A DNA stretch of 64,000 nt from Aquamicrobium lusatiense (GTDB lineage Bacteria; Pseudomonadota; Alphaproteobacteria; Rhizobiales; Rhizobiaceae): the NCBI RefSeq assembly GCF_014201615.1, contig NZ_JACHEU010000001.1, forward strand, positions 1,693,631 through 1,757,630, in the 5' to 3' direction. The first letter of the stretch is position 1. The number at the start of each line of letters is the position of its first letter. The notes under the pieces are model-generated. The model made no database searches. It was not told where the DNA came from and saw only the letters and a program-made list of their open reading frames with translations. A program made the translations under genes and the position numbers. Of the stretch, positions 44,252 to 51,981 are shown in pieces.

Positions 44252-45479
44252 ATGGCTGATCTGCGGCCGGGCCAACCAGATCCAGCTCGGGCATGACCCC
44301 GCCGGCTGGCTGGTTATGGGCGGGCGCGGTTCGGGCAAGACCCGGCTGGGCGCCGAATGGGTGATCGCGCTGGCGCGCGGATTGCCGCCCTTCGCGCGGC
44401 CCGGCAGCCGCCATGGGCTGATAGCGCTGGTGGGCGAAACGCTTGGCGACGTGCGCGAGGTGATGATCGACGGACCTTCCGGCATCGCCAGCGTGGCGCG
44501 CGCCGACCGGCCCCGTTACGAGGCTTCGCGGCGGCGGCTCCTTTGGCCGAGCGGTGCGGTGGCGCAGGTGTTTTCCTCCGAAGACCCCGAAAGCCTGCGC
44601 GGGCCGCAATTCGCGGCCGCCTGGTGCGACGAGCTTGCCAAATGGAAGAACGCCGAGGCGACCTACGACATGTTGCAGTTCGGCCTGAGGCTGGGTGATC
44701 GGCCGCGCCAGCTCATCACCACCACGCCGCGGCCGACGCCGCTGATGAAGCGGCTGCTGGCCGATCCGGCCATGATGCTGACGCGGCTCGGTACCCATGA
44801 AAACCGCGCCAATCTGGCGCCGGGCTTCATCGAGGCGATCGAAAGGCGCTATGCGGGAACGCGGCTCGGGCGGCAGGAACTGGGCGGCGAACTGATCGAG
44901 GATCGCGAGGATGCCCTGTGGTCGCGCTCCATGCTGGAGCAGGCGATTACCGGCGCTTCTTCGGTGGAATTGCAGCGCATCGTCGTGGCCGTGGACCCGC
45001 CGGCGAGTTCGCGCCGGACATCGGACGCCTGCGGCATTGTGGCGGCCGGACTGGACGCTGAGGGCTTCGCCGTGGTGCTGGCCGACGAGACGGTGCGTGC
45101 CGCAAAGCCGCAGCAATGGGCAAGCAAGGCCATAGGCCTGTTTCATCGGCTGCATGCGGATTGCCTGGTGGTCGAAGTCAATCAGGGCGGCGAGATGGCG
45201 ACGGCGGTCTTGCACACGGTCGATCCGGCAGTGCCGGTCAAGCCGGTGCGGGCGAGCCGGGGCAAGTGGTTGCGGGCCGAGCCGGTGGCCGCGCTCTACC
45301 AGCAGGGCAGGGTGCGCCATGCCGGACGATTTCCCGAACTGGAAGATGAAATGTGTGACTTCGGCCCGGACGGTCTGCCCGGCGGCCGCTCGCCGGACCG
45401 CATGGATGCGCTGGTCTGGGCGATTACCGAACTGACGTCCGGCCGGGGTTCGGCCCCGCGCATCCGCGATATTCTTTAA
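44184..45479 (+). CDS. GTA large terminase subunit (g2)
   Basis: About 431 residues with a Walker A M-G-G-R-G-S-G-K-T and F-A-A-A-W-C-D-E-L-A-K-W-K that resembles the acidic coupling region. Later, V-A-V-D-P-P-A-S-S and R-M-D-A-L-V-W-A belong to the nuclease domain (R-x-D-A). It would drive headful packaging. GTG 44184 begins M-N-S-Q-L-D-W-L; an earlier start at 44127 reads through the g1 gene with no sign of homology. It lacks obvious frame breaks. Confidence 0.92.
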   Translation: MNSQLDWLRNNLEPQEALRAAREWLICGRANQIQLGHDPAGWLVMGGRGSGKTRLGAEWVIALARGLPPFARPGSRHGLIALVGETLGDVREVMIDGPSGIASVARADRPRYEASRRRLLWPSGAVAQVFSSEDPESLRGPQFAAAWCDELAKWKNAEATYDMLQFGLRLGDRPRQLITTTPRPTPLMKRLLADPAMMLTRLGTHENRANLAPGFIEAIERRYAGTRLGRQELGGELIEDREDALWSRSMLEQAITGASSVELQRIVVAVDPPASSRRTSDACGIVAAGLDAEGFAVVLADETVRAAKPQQWASKAIGLFHRLHADCLVVEVNQGGEMATAVLHTVDPAVPVKPVRASRGKWLRAEPVAALYQQGRVRHAGRFPELEDEMCDFGPDGLPGGRSPDRMDALVWAITELTSGRGSAPRIRDIL

Positions 45480-45494
45480 GGAACAGGATCTGCA

Positions 45495-46682
45495 ATGGCT
45501 TGGAAATGGCCCTGGCCCCGAAGCGCGGGGAACGATGGTGCACGTCTCGAAACCAAGGAGGCTGGAGGAACCGGCTTCATCGCCTTCCATGCGCAGGGCG
45601 AGGCAAACTGGACCCGTCGCGACTATGCGACGCTGGCCCGCGAAGGCTTCATGCGCAACCCGATCGTGCACCGCGCGGTGCGGCTGATCGCGGAGTCGGC
45701 GGCAAGCATCCCATGGCTGCTCTATGAGGGCGTTCGCGAGATCGAGACGCACCCGCTGCTCGACCTTCTCGAACGGCCGAACCAGCGGCAGGCGGGCGCG
45801 ACCTTTCTGGAAGCGCTCTACGGCCATCTTCTGCTGGCTGGCAATGCCTATGTGGAACTGGTCGATGCGGGGGGCGAGGCGCGCGAACTGCATCTCCTGC
45901 GCCCCGATCGTGTGGTGGTGGTGACGGACGGCTCCGGCTGGCCGGTGGCGCTGGACCATCGCGAAGGCGCGTCACGACGGCGGGTGATGCTGGATGCGGG
46001 CAGTGCTGTGCATCTGACGCTGTTCCATCCGCTGGAGGACCATTACGGCTTCCCGCCACTGGAGGCGGCGCTGATGGCGCTCGACACGCACAATGCCTCC
46101 GGGCGCTGGAACAAGGCGCTTCTCGACAATTCCGCCCGGCCATCCGGGGCCCTGGTCTATGCCCCGAAGGAGGGCGGCAACCTGACCGACGAGCAGTTCG
46201 ACCGGCTCAAGACCGAGCTGGAGCAGGGCTATGCGGGTGCCACCCGCGCCGGGCGGCCGCTGCTGCTCGAAGGCGGGCTCGACTGGAAGGCCATGGGACT
46301 GACGCCCCGCGACATGGATTTCGTCGAGGCCAAGCATTCGGCCAGCCGCGACATCGCGCTGGCCTTCGGCGTGCCGCCGATGCTGCTCGGCATTCCGGGC
46401 GACAACACCTATGCGAATTATCAGGAAGCCAACCGGGCCTTCTACCGGCTGACGGTGCTGCCTTTGGTGGCGCGCACGGCAAAGGACCTCTCGGCCTGGA
46501 TGGGGCCGGCCTTCGGGCAGGGCCTGCGGCTCTGGTACGACGCCGACCGCGTCGACGGCCTGACCAGTGACCGCGACGCGCTGTGGGCGCGGCTGGAGGC
46601 GGCTTCCTTCCTGACCGAGGACGAAAAACGCGAGGCTGTCGGCTATCGGCCGCGCCACGCAGGGCAAGGAGACCTGTCATGA
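45495..46682 (+). CDS. GTA portal protein (g3, HK97 type)
   Basis: A 395-residue portal. Typical features are the N-terminal hydrophobic segment F-M-R-N-P-I-V-H-R-A-V-R-L-I-A-E, the beta-region L-H-L-L-R-P-D-R-V and the conserved L-L-G-I-P-G-D-N-T-Y-A-N-Y-Q-E-A. It would form the dodecameric entry ring of the head. It begins 15 bases after the terminase gene. Its stop overlaps the next start (ATGA). Confidence 0.93.
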   Translation: MAWKWPWPRSAGNDGARLETKEAGGTGFIAFHAQGEANWTRRDYATLAREGFMRNPIVHRAVRLIAESAASIPWLLYEGVREIETHPLLDLLERPNQRQAGATFLEALYGHLLLAGNAYVELVDAGGEARELHLLRPDRVVVVTDGSGWPVALDHREGASRRRVMLDAGSAVHLTLFHPLEDHYGFPPLEAALMALDTHNASGRWNKALLDNSARPSGALVYAPKEGGNLTDEQFDRLKTELEQGYAGATRAGRPLLLEGGLDWKAMGLTPRDMDFVEAKHSASRDIALAFGVPPMLLGIPGDNTYANYQEANRAFYRLTVLPLVARTAKDLSAWMGPAFGQGLRLWYDADRVDGLTSDRDALWARLEAASFLTEDEKREAVGYRPRHAGQGDLS

Positions 46683-47032
46683 CGGACATGTCGCAAGGAA
46701 GCTGGCTGTGGGCTGCGAAGGGCGCCGGGGCGATCGCAGGATCGGCCGCGTCGCTGGTCTACATCCTGCCGCAGGGACGCCGCGAGGCGGCCTCGCGCTT
46801 CATCGTGGGCGTGATGTGCGGCGTGGTGTTTGGCGGCACGGCCGGCCTGAAGGTCGCTACCGATCTCGGCATCGAGGAGCAGATCGGCTCCTCCGAAATG
46901 GTGCTGATGGGATCGGCGCTGGCCAGCCTGTGCGCTTGGTGGGCGCTCGGCTTTTTGCTGAGGCTGCTTGGCCACTATCGGCCCGCTGGTCCGGATCGCA
47001 ATGAAACTGGGGTGGGCGGCAATGACAGCTGA
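46679..47032 (+). CDS. GTA small membrane protein (g3.5 position; DUF6107-like)
   Basis: A 117-residue protein with about three hydrophobic segments (A-G-A-I-A-G-S-A-A-S-L-V-Y-I-L, F-I-V-G-V-M-C-G-V-V-F-G-G, and L-M-G-S-A-L-A-S-L-C-A-W-W-A). It sits where GTA clusters carry g3.5, between portal and protease. DUF6107 is my best match but is not certain. It overlaps both neighbours by a few bases. A head-linked or holin-like role is possible. Confidence 0.65.
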   Translation: MTDMSQGSWLWAAKGAGAIAGSAASLVYILPQGRREAASRFIVGVMCGVVFGGTAGLKVATDLGIEEQIGSSEMVLMGSALASLCAWWALGFLLRLLGHYRPAGPDRNETGVGGNDS

Positions 47033-47609
47033 TCGCATCCAACGCCGCTTCGAGCGCAAGCATGTCGATCTTGTGGTGGATGAGGTGGAAGCCGACGGCA
47101 CTTTCTCCGGCTATGCCAGCGTGTTCGGCGCCGTCGATCTCGGCAAGGACGTGGTTGAGCCGGGCGCTTTCGCCAGATCCCTGCAAAAGCGCAAGGTCGG
47201 CGGTATCCGCATGCTCTACCAGCATGATCCGGCTCAGCCCATCGGCGTGTGGACCGAAATCCGCGAGGACAGGCGCGGCCTGTTCGTGCGCGGAAGGCTG
47301 ACGCCGGGGGTGTGGCGCGCGCAGGAAGTGCTGGCGCTGTTGCGCAGCGGCGCGCTGGACGGCCTCTCCATCGGCTTCCGGGCGGCGCGGACACGGCGCG
47401 ATCCGGCAAGCGGCATCCGCCGCATCGTCGAGGCGGATCTTTGGGAAATCTCCGTCGTCACCTTTCCCATGCAGCCGGCGGCGCGGGTCGAAACCGTCAA
47501 GGCCAGACGCCCGAAAACCGCCGCCACCGACGAAAGCGGAGCGCACCAGCTCACAAGGGCAATCCGCCACGCAATCAGCATCATCAACCCGAAAGGACGT
47601 TCTCTATGA
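47022..47609 (+). CDS. GTA prohead protease (g4, HK97 family)
   Basis: A 195-residue peptidase. The catalytic features of the HK97 prohead protease are visible: Y-Q-H-D-P (His), D-G-L-S-I-G-F (Ser) and E-I-S-V-V-T-F-P-M. It would mature the capsid by cleaving scaffold and the capsid N-terminus. ATG 47022 overlaps the preceding gene by 11 bases; ATG 47001 is also possible. The stop is shared with the capsid start (ATGA). Confidence 0.9.
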   Translation: MTADRIQRRFERKHVDLVVDEVEADGTFSGYASVFGAVDLGKDVVEPGAFARSLQKRKVGGIRMLYQHDPAQPIGVWTEIREDRRGLFVRGRLTPGVWRAQEVLALLRSGALDGLSIGFRAARTRRDPASGIRRIVEADLWEISVVTFPMQPAARVETVKARRPKTAATDESGAHQLTRAIRHAISIINPKGRSL

Positions 47610-48874
47610 ATGCATCGCAGCCTGCCCAGCCGCTCGAGACCAAGTCGATGAGCGCCGACTATCTGGACCTGAAGGACGCCTTCGGCGACTTCATGTCCAC
47701 TTTTGAAGCTTTCAAGGAAAGCAATGACCAGAAGCTGGCCGAGATGGACCGACGGCTCGGCGCCGATGTGCTGACCACGGAGAAGGTTGACCGCATCTCG
47801 CGCGCCCTCGACGAGCAGAAGCGGGCCATCGACAATCTGTCGCTGAAGCGGGCGCGGCCGGTGCTCGGCCAGATTTCGGATCGTGAACAGGCAACGCTGC
47901 CTTCCGAACACAAGCAGGCCTTCGAGGCCTATATGCGCAGCGGCGACGACCGCCATCTGCGCGGGCTCGATGCCAAAGCCATGTCCTACGGTTCGGGGCA
48001 GGACGGCGGTTATCTGGTGCCGCCGGAAACGGAAGCCGAGATCGGCAAGCGGCTTGCGGCCATGTCGCCGATCCGCGCCATCGCCTCGGTGCGGCAGGTC
48101 TCGTCGGCGGTGCTGAAGAAGCCCTTTGCGGTGAATGGCCCGGCTGTCGGCTGGGTGGCCGAGACGGCTGCCCGCCCGCAGACCAATACGGCGACGCTGG
48201 CCGAGCTTCAGTTCCCGACCATGGAACTCTATGCGATGCCCGCCGCCACCGCCACCCTTCTGGAGGATTCGGTGGTCGATCTCGACCAGTGGATTTCCTC
48301 CGAGGTCGAAGCCGCCTTCGCCGAGCAGGAGGGGGCCGCCTTCGTGGCGGGCGACGGCGTCAACAAGCCGAAGGGTTTCCTCGATTACACCAAAGTAGCC
48401 GAGGCAAGCTGGGCCTGGGGTTCGATCGGCTATACGGTGACGGGCGTGGCCGGTGATTTCCCGGCCAATGACGAGTCCGACATCCTCATCGATACCGTTT
48501 ATGCGCTGAAGGCGGGCTACCGCCAGAACGCGCATTGGGTGATGAACCGCAAGACGCAGGCGGCGATCCGCAAGCTGAAGGACGGCGACGGCAACTATAT
48601 GTGGCAGCCGCCGGCCGGTCCCGGGCAGAACGCCATGCTGATGGGCTTCCCGCTGGTCGAGGCCGAGGACATGCCCGACATTGGTACTGACGCGACCCCG
48701 ATCGCCTTCGGCGATTTCGGGCGTGGCTATCTGGTGGTCGACCGCACCGGCGTGCGGGTCCTGCGCGATCCCTACTCCGCCAAGCCCTATGTGCTGTTCT
48801 ACACGACCAAGCGCGTAGGCGGCGGCGTGCAGGATTTCGACGCCATCAAGCTGATCAAGTTCGGCACGGCGTGA
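47606..48874 (+). CDS. GTA major capsid protein (g5, HK97 fold)
   Basis: A 422-residue capsid. The N-terminal 100 residues are a charged coiled coil (scaffold delta region), cut off by the protease. Then come G-S-G-Q-D-G-G-Y-L-V-P-P-E-T-E, G-W-V-A-E-T-A, E-A-A-F-A-E-Q-E and the P-domain R-T-G-V-R-V-L-R-D. All are typical of HK97-like GTA capsids. It follows the protease with an ATGA overlap. A strong hairpin terminator follows 30 bases after its stop. Confidence 0.94.
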   Translation: MNASQPAQPLETKSMSADYLDLKDAFGDFMSTFEAFKESNDQKLAEMDRRLGADVLTTEKVDRISRALDEQKRAIDNLSLKRARPVLGQISDREQATLPSEHKQAFEAYMRSGDDRHLRGLDAKAMSYGSGQDGGYLVPPETEAEIGKRLAAMSPIRAIASVRQVSSAVLKKPFAVNGPAVGWVAETAARPQTNTATLAELQFPTMELYAMPAATATLLEDSVVDLDQWISSEVEAAFAEQEGAAFVAGDGVNKPKGFLDYTKVAEASWAWGSIGYTVTGVAGDFPANDESDILIDTVYALKAGYRQNAHWVMNRKTQAAIRKLKDGDGNYMWQPPAGPGQNAMLMGFPLVEAEDMPDIGTDATPIAFGDFGRGYLVVDRTGVRVLRDPYSAKPYVLFYTTKRVGGGVQDFDAIKLIKFGTA

Positions 48875-48904
48875 GTGTAGCGCTCGCTGCATAAGCCTGT
48901 CGAT

Positions 48905-48940
48905 ACGGCCCCGGTTTCCTCCGCCGGGGCCGTTTTTCTT
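48905..48940 (+). terminator. Strong intrinsic terminator between capsid and connector genes
   Basis: A 10-bp GC-rich perfect stem ACGGCCCCGG/CCGGGGCCGT (48905-48914, 48924-48933) with a nine-base loop, followed by TTTTTCTTTCT. It lies inside the GTA cluster, between g5 and g6, and should lower transcription of the tail genes relative to the capsid gene. Confidence 0.85.
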
Positions 48941-48962
48941 TCTCCCAATGCAGAGCGAATAT

Positions 48963-49532
48963 ATGACGCTGATCAGAACCGTGGAGCCATCGGCCGAGCC
49001 GGTGACGCTGGCAGAAGCGAAAGCGCATCTGCGCCTCGACCATTCCAGCGAAGATGATTTGCTGTCCGGGCTCATCCGGGCCGCGCGCGAGGAGGTGGAG
49101 CGGGCAGCCGGGCTGGCGCTCATCGAGCAGAGCTGGCGACTGGTGCTGGACAGATGGCCGCGCAACGGGACCGTGACGCTCCCACTTCATCCCGTTCGTA
49201 CCATACTTTCCGTGACGGCTTACGGGCCGGAAGGGGAGGTCTCTCTGGTCAATCCTTCCTCCTATCAGGCGGATACGGTCTCGCGTCCGGCACGTATCGG
49301 CTTTCGCGAGGCACCGCCTGCGTTGCGGACGATGAACGGTATCGAAATCGACTTCACTGCCGGTTTCGGCGAGGCTGCGACGGATGTGCCGGATCTGCTG
49401 CGCCGGGCCATGCTGCTTCTGGTGGCGCACTGGTACGAGTTCCGCACCGCCTTTGGTCCGAAAGACCAGCCTGTCGGCTATCCGGCCGGTTACGAGCGGC
49501 TGATCGCGCCTTTCCGGGCAAGGAGGCTCTAG
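48963..49532 (+). CDS. GTA head-tail connector (g6-like)
   Basis: A 189-residue protein with the gp6-type pattern: V-T-L-A-E-A-K-A-H-L-R-L-D near the start, L-I-R-A-A-R-E-E-V-E and R-R-A-M-L-L-L-V-A-H-W-Y. It would form the adaptor ring below the portal. It starts just after the terminator, so it may depend on readthrough or on a promoter of its own. ATG 48963 is used; ATG 48948 is longer by five residues. Confidence 0.86.
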   Translation: MTLIRTVEPSAEPVTLAEAKAHLRLDHSSEDDLLSGLIRAAREEVERAAGLALIEQSWRLVLDRWPRNGTVTLPLHPVRTILSVTAYGPEGEVSLVNPSSYQADTVSRPARIGFREAPPALRTMNGIEIDFTAGFGEAATDVPDLLRRAMLLLVAHWYEFRTAFGPKDQPVGYPAGYERLIAPFRARRL

Positions 49533-49868
49533 ATGCTCGCTTCCTTTCTCAATCCCGGCGCGATGCGTGCCGAGCTGGCGCTGGAGAAGGCGGACAACGT
49601 GCCAGACGGCATGGGCGGTTTTGCCGAACATTGGAGCGAGGTGGCGACGGTGTTCGCGCATATCGAGACACTGTCCGCCGATAGCCGCTTCGGAGCCGAC
49701 AAGACTCTGGAATCGGTGACGCACCGAATCACCTTGCGCATGCGGGCCGGCATCGTCGGCGGCATGCGCTTCACGCGCAACGGACGCATCTTCCGGATCG
49801 TGACCGTGCACGATCCGGACGAGACCGGCCGCTATCTGGTCTGCCGGGTGCGGGAGGGCGAGCCATGA
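49533..49868 (+). CDS. GTA head closure protein (g7)
   Basis: A 111-residue protein starting directly at the g6 stop. It has the head-completion pattern W-S-E-V-A-T-V-F-A-H-I-E, H-R-I-T-L-R-M-R and R-I-F-R-I-V-T-V-H-D-P-D. It seals the head after packaging. Its stop overlaps the following short ORF (ATGA). Confidence 0.85.
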   Translation: MLASFLNPGAMRAELALEKADNVPDGMGGFAEHWSEVATVFAHIETLSADSRFGADKTLESVTHRITLRMRAGIVGGMRFTRNGRIFRIVTVHDPDETGRYLVCRVREGEP

Positions 49869-50017
49869 ATGTGAATATCGCCCTGACGCTCGACGGGCTG
49901 GTGCGCGCGCTGCGCCGGAAAGCCCATGAGCTGGCCGATGAAGCCGAGCTTCACCGGCCGGAATCCCGCGATGCCGATCGGGCAAAGGAGGAGCGCAATG
50001 ACCGCAGCCAGCGCTGA
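49865..50017 (+). CDS. 50-residue GTA reading frame between g7 and g8
   Basis: A short frame whose ATG overlaps the g7 stop by four bases and whose end lies 20 bases inside the g8 gene. The product is 50 residues: M-N-V-N-I-A-L-T-L-D then a charged, Arg/Glu-rich helix ending in R-S-Q-R. No family is recognised. The coupling geometry and the intact frame argue that it is translated, but it could simply be a leader that brings ribosomes to g8. Confidence 0.5.
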   Translation: MNVNIALTLDGLVRALRRKAHELADEAELHRPESRDADRAKEERNDRSQR

Positions 50018-50405
50018 CCTGCAGAAAGCCATGTTCGCGGCACTGACGGGCAATGCGGCGCTCGTTGCCCTGATGGGCGGCGCGCGCATCTTCGACCGTG
50101 CGCCGACCGATGCCGCTTTCCCATTTGTCACCTTCGGCCGCACCAGCGTGTTCGACTGGAGCACGTCGACCGAAGACGGACTTGAGCATCTGGTCACGCT
50201 GCATGTCTGGTCCAAGGCGAAGGGAAGAAAAGAGGCTTTCGCCGTTCTGGATGCCGTTCGCGCAGCACTTGGCACTCCGCTTTCGCTGGACGACCAGCAT
50301 CTGGTGAACTTCCGCTTTGAATTCTCGGAAGTGACCTTCGACGACGACATTTCCGTCCACCATGGCCTGCTGCGGCTGCGCGCCGTGACCGAAAGCGCCG
50401 TCTGA
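49998..50405 (+). CDS. GTA DUF3168 tail completion protein (g8)
   Basis: A 135-residue DUF3168 protein: L-Q-K-A-M-F-A-A-L near the start, P-T-D-A-A-F-P-F-V-T-F-G, H-V-W-S-K-A-K-G-R-K-E and a C-terminal L-R-L-R-A-V. An AAAGGAGGAG ribosome site lies just ahead of ATG 49998, inside the preceding short frame. In GTAs and phages it is a tail terminator/completion subunit. Confidence 0.9.
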   Translation: MTAASADLQKAMFAALTGNAALVALMGGARIFDRAPTDAAFPFVTFGRTSVFDWSTSTEDGLEHLVTLHVWSKAKGRKEAFAVLDAVRAALGTPLSLDDQHLVNFRFEFSEVTFDDDISVHHGLLRLRAVTESAV

Positions 50406-50437
50406 ACTTTCGTTTCATCACAATCAGGGAGATCGAG

Positions 50438-50854
50438 ATGGTCGCACAGAAGGGCAAGGACCTTCTTCTCAAGATCGATTCGACGGGGCTTGGCGCTTTC
50501 GTCACCGTCGCCGGGCTGCGCACCAAGCGCATCGCCTTCAACAGCGAGACCGTGGACGTGACCGACGCGGATTCGACCGGCCGCTGGCGCGAGCTTCTCG
50601 CCGGCAGCGGTGTGCAGCGCGCAGCGGTGAGCGGGTCGGGCATCTTCAAGGATGCTCAGTCCGACGCGCTGATGCGGCAGAATTTCTTCGCCGGGAACAT
50701 CGTTGCGTGGCAGCTTGCCGTCCCGGATTTCGGTGTGATTTCCGGCCCATTCCAGATCACCTCGCTCGAATATACCGGCGCGCATGACGGCGAGGTCACT
50801 TTCGAGATGGCGCTGGAATCGGCCGGGCCGGTCAGCTTCACGGTGACGCCATGA
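50438..50854 (+). CDS. GTA major tail tube protein (g9, TP901-1 type)
   Basis: A 138-residue tail tube protein. Characteristic segments are K-G-K-D-L-L-L-K-I-D, V-A-G-L-R-T-K-R-I-A-F-N-S-E-T-V-D-V-T and F-F-A-G-N-I-V-A-W-Q. It forms the polymerised tail tube. It follows g8 after 32 bases and overlaps g10 by four bases. Confidence 0.92.
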   Translation: MVAQKGKDLLLKIDSTGLGAFVTVAGLRTKRIAFNSETVDVTDADSTGRWRELLAGSGVQRAAVSGSGIFKDAQSDALMRQNFFAGNIVAWQLAVPDFGVISGPFQITSLEYTGAHDGEVTFEMALESAGPVSFTVTP

Positions 50855-51192
50855 GCGCGAACCGCAGGCGAGGCGAGGTTGCCGCCGAACTGGATGGGAA
50901 GCAATACAGGCTGTGCCTGACGCTGGGAGCGCTGGCCGAGCTGGAATCGGCATTCGCCGCCGAGGACATTGGCAGGCTGGTCGAGCGCTTCAGCAGCGGC
51001 AAGCTTTCGGCGCTCGACATGATCCGCATCATCGGTGCCGGCCTGCGCGGGGCTGGCGAGCCGGTCAGCGACGAGGATGTCGGCAAAATGGCGGCGACCG
51101 GCGGGGCCGCCGGCTATGCGGCGATCGTGAGCGACCTTCTGACCACCACCTTCGGAGGGGCCGCGGAGGACACCACGCCGTCGCGCCCCTGA
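50851..51192 (+). CDS. GTA g10 family protein (tail assembly chaperone, first part)
   Basis: A 113-residue protein of the GTA TfmC-like (gp10) family: L-C-L-T-L-G-A-L-A-E-L-E, S-A-L-D-M-I-R-I-I-G-A-G-L-R-G and L-L-T-T-T-F-G-G. It overlaps g9 by four bases and ends at TGA 51190-51192. Directly before the stop are four C residues (51186-51189), which allow the last Pro codon to slip by one base into the chaperone frame. It may thus be the short form of a G/GT-type pair. Confidence 0.85.
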   Translation: MSANRRRGEVAAELDGKQYRLCLTLGALAELESAFAAEDIGRLVERFSSGKLSALDMIRIIGAGLRGAGEPVSDEDVGKMAATGGAAGYAAIVSDLLTTTFGGAAEDTTPSRP

Positions 51193-51230
51193 ATGCCGCA
51201 GCGGGCGTCACCGCCTTTCCATGGGATGAG

Positions 51231-51407
51231 GTGATGACCATGGGCCTCGGCCTGCTGCGGCTTTCTCCGAAAGAGTTCTGGGCGATGACGCCCATTGAAT
51301 TCGAGCGCGCATCGCGACCGTTTTCGCAGCGTCGGCAGACTGCCCCCGCGCGTGCCGATCTGACGAAACTGATGCGTGCGTTTCCCGATCAACATGCAGG
51401 AGGCTGA
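51231..51407 (+). CDS. GTA tail assembly chaperone-like frame (g10.1), no upstream start
   Basis: The protein has the rcc01693-like pattern F-P-W-D-E-V-M-x-M-G-L-G-L-L-R-L-S-P-K-E-F-W-A-M-T-P. The F-P-W part is encoded upstream of the first start codon in this frame (GTG 51231). The frame is open from before the g10 stop, in the -1 phase, so a -1 frameshift at CCCC-TGA would join it to g10 and restore the motif. Other readings are a non-standard start, or a one-base loss between ATG 51193 and the motif. GTG 51231 is given as the shortest product. Confidence 0.65.
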   Translation: MMTMGLGLLRLSPKEFWAMTPIEFERASRPFSQRRQTAPARADLTKLMRAFPDQHAGG

Positions 51408-51409
51408 CT

Positions 51410-51973
51410 ATGGCCGATGACGTGACGGTGGCCATCAGGGCCGATGTCGCACCGTTCCAGACCGCGCTCGCCAGTCTGGAAAAACTGTCCGACAGCTTTG
51501 GCACCAATCTGGCCGGCGCGATGAAGCAGGCGGTGGTTGGCGGACGCGAGCTTGACGACGTGCTGCGCAAGCTGGCGCTGAACCTTGCGGGCATGGCGCT
51601 TTCGCAAGGGCTGAAACCGCTGCAATCGCTGGCCGGGTCCCTGTTTTCGGGCTTGCTCGGCGGACTGGGCGGCGCGCTTCCCTTCGCGAAGGGGGGCGTG
51701 GTGCCGTTCGCATCCGGCGGCGTGGTGTCGTCGCCGACCTATTTCCCGATGGGTGGACAGGTTGGCCTGATGGGCGAAGCGGGCAGCGAGGCGATCCTGC
51801 CGCTGCGACGCGGTGCTGATGGCAGTCTTGGCGTTGCGGCCGGCGGGACCAGCGCGCCGGTCAATGTCGTTTTCAACGTGACCGCGCAGGATGCGGCCTC
51901 CTTCCGCAAATCCGAAGCGCAGATCACCGGCATGCTGGCGCGTGCGGTGTCGCGCGGAACCCGAACCTTCTGA
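51410..51973 (+). CDS. GTA tape measure protein (g11), short
   Basis: A 187-residue protein that begins V-T-V-A-I-R-A-D-V-A-P-F-Q and has a Gly-rich middle (F-S-G-L-L-G-G-L-G-G-A) and G-G-V-V-P-F-A-S-G-G-V-V. GTA tape measures are short because the tail is short. The F-P-M-G-G-Q-V-G-L-M-G-E-A-G-S-E-A-I-L motif is typical. It starts two bases after the chaperone stop. Confidence 0.9.
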   Translation: MADDVTVAIRADVAPFQTALASLEKLSDSFGTNLAGAMKQAVVGGRELDDVLRKLALNLAGMALSQGLKPLQSLAGSLFSGLLGGLGGALPFAKGGVVPFASGGVVSSPTYFPMGGQVGLMGEAGSEAILPLRRGADGSLGVAAGGTSAPVNVVFNVTAQDAASFRKSEAQITGMLARAVSRGTRTF

Positions 51974-51981
51974 GGTGGCGC

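Noticed and set aside
44118..45959. Minus-strand frame opposite terminase and portal genes
   Set aside because: Antisense to well-identified GTA genes and lacking motifs.
47234..50363. Long minus-strand frames opposite the protease, capsid and connector genes
   Set aside because: Capsid and protease motifs are complete on the plus strand. The frames only reflect high GC.
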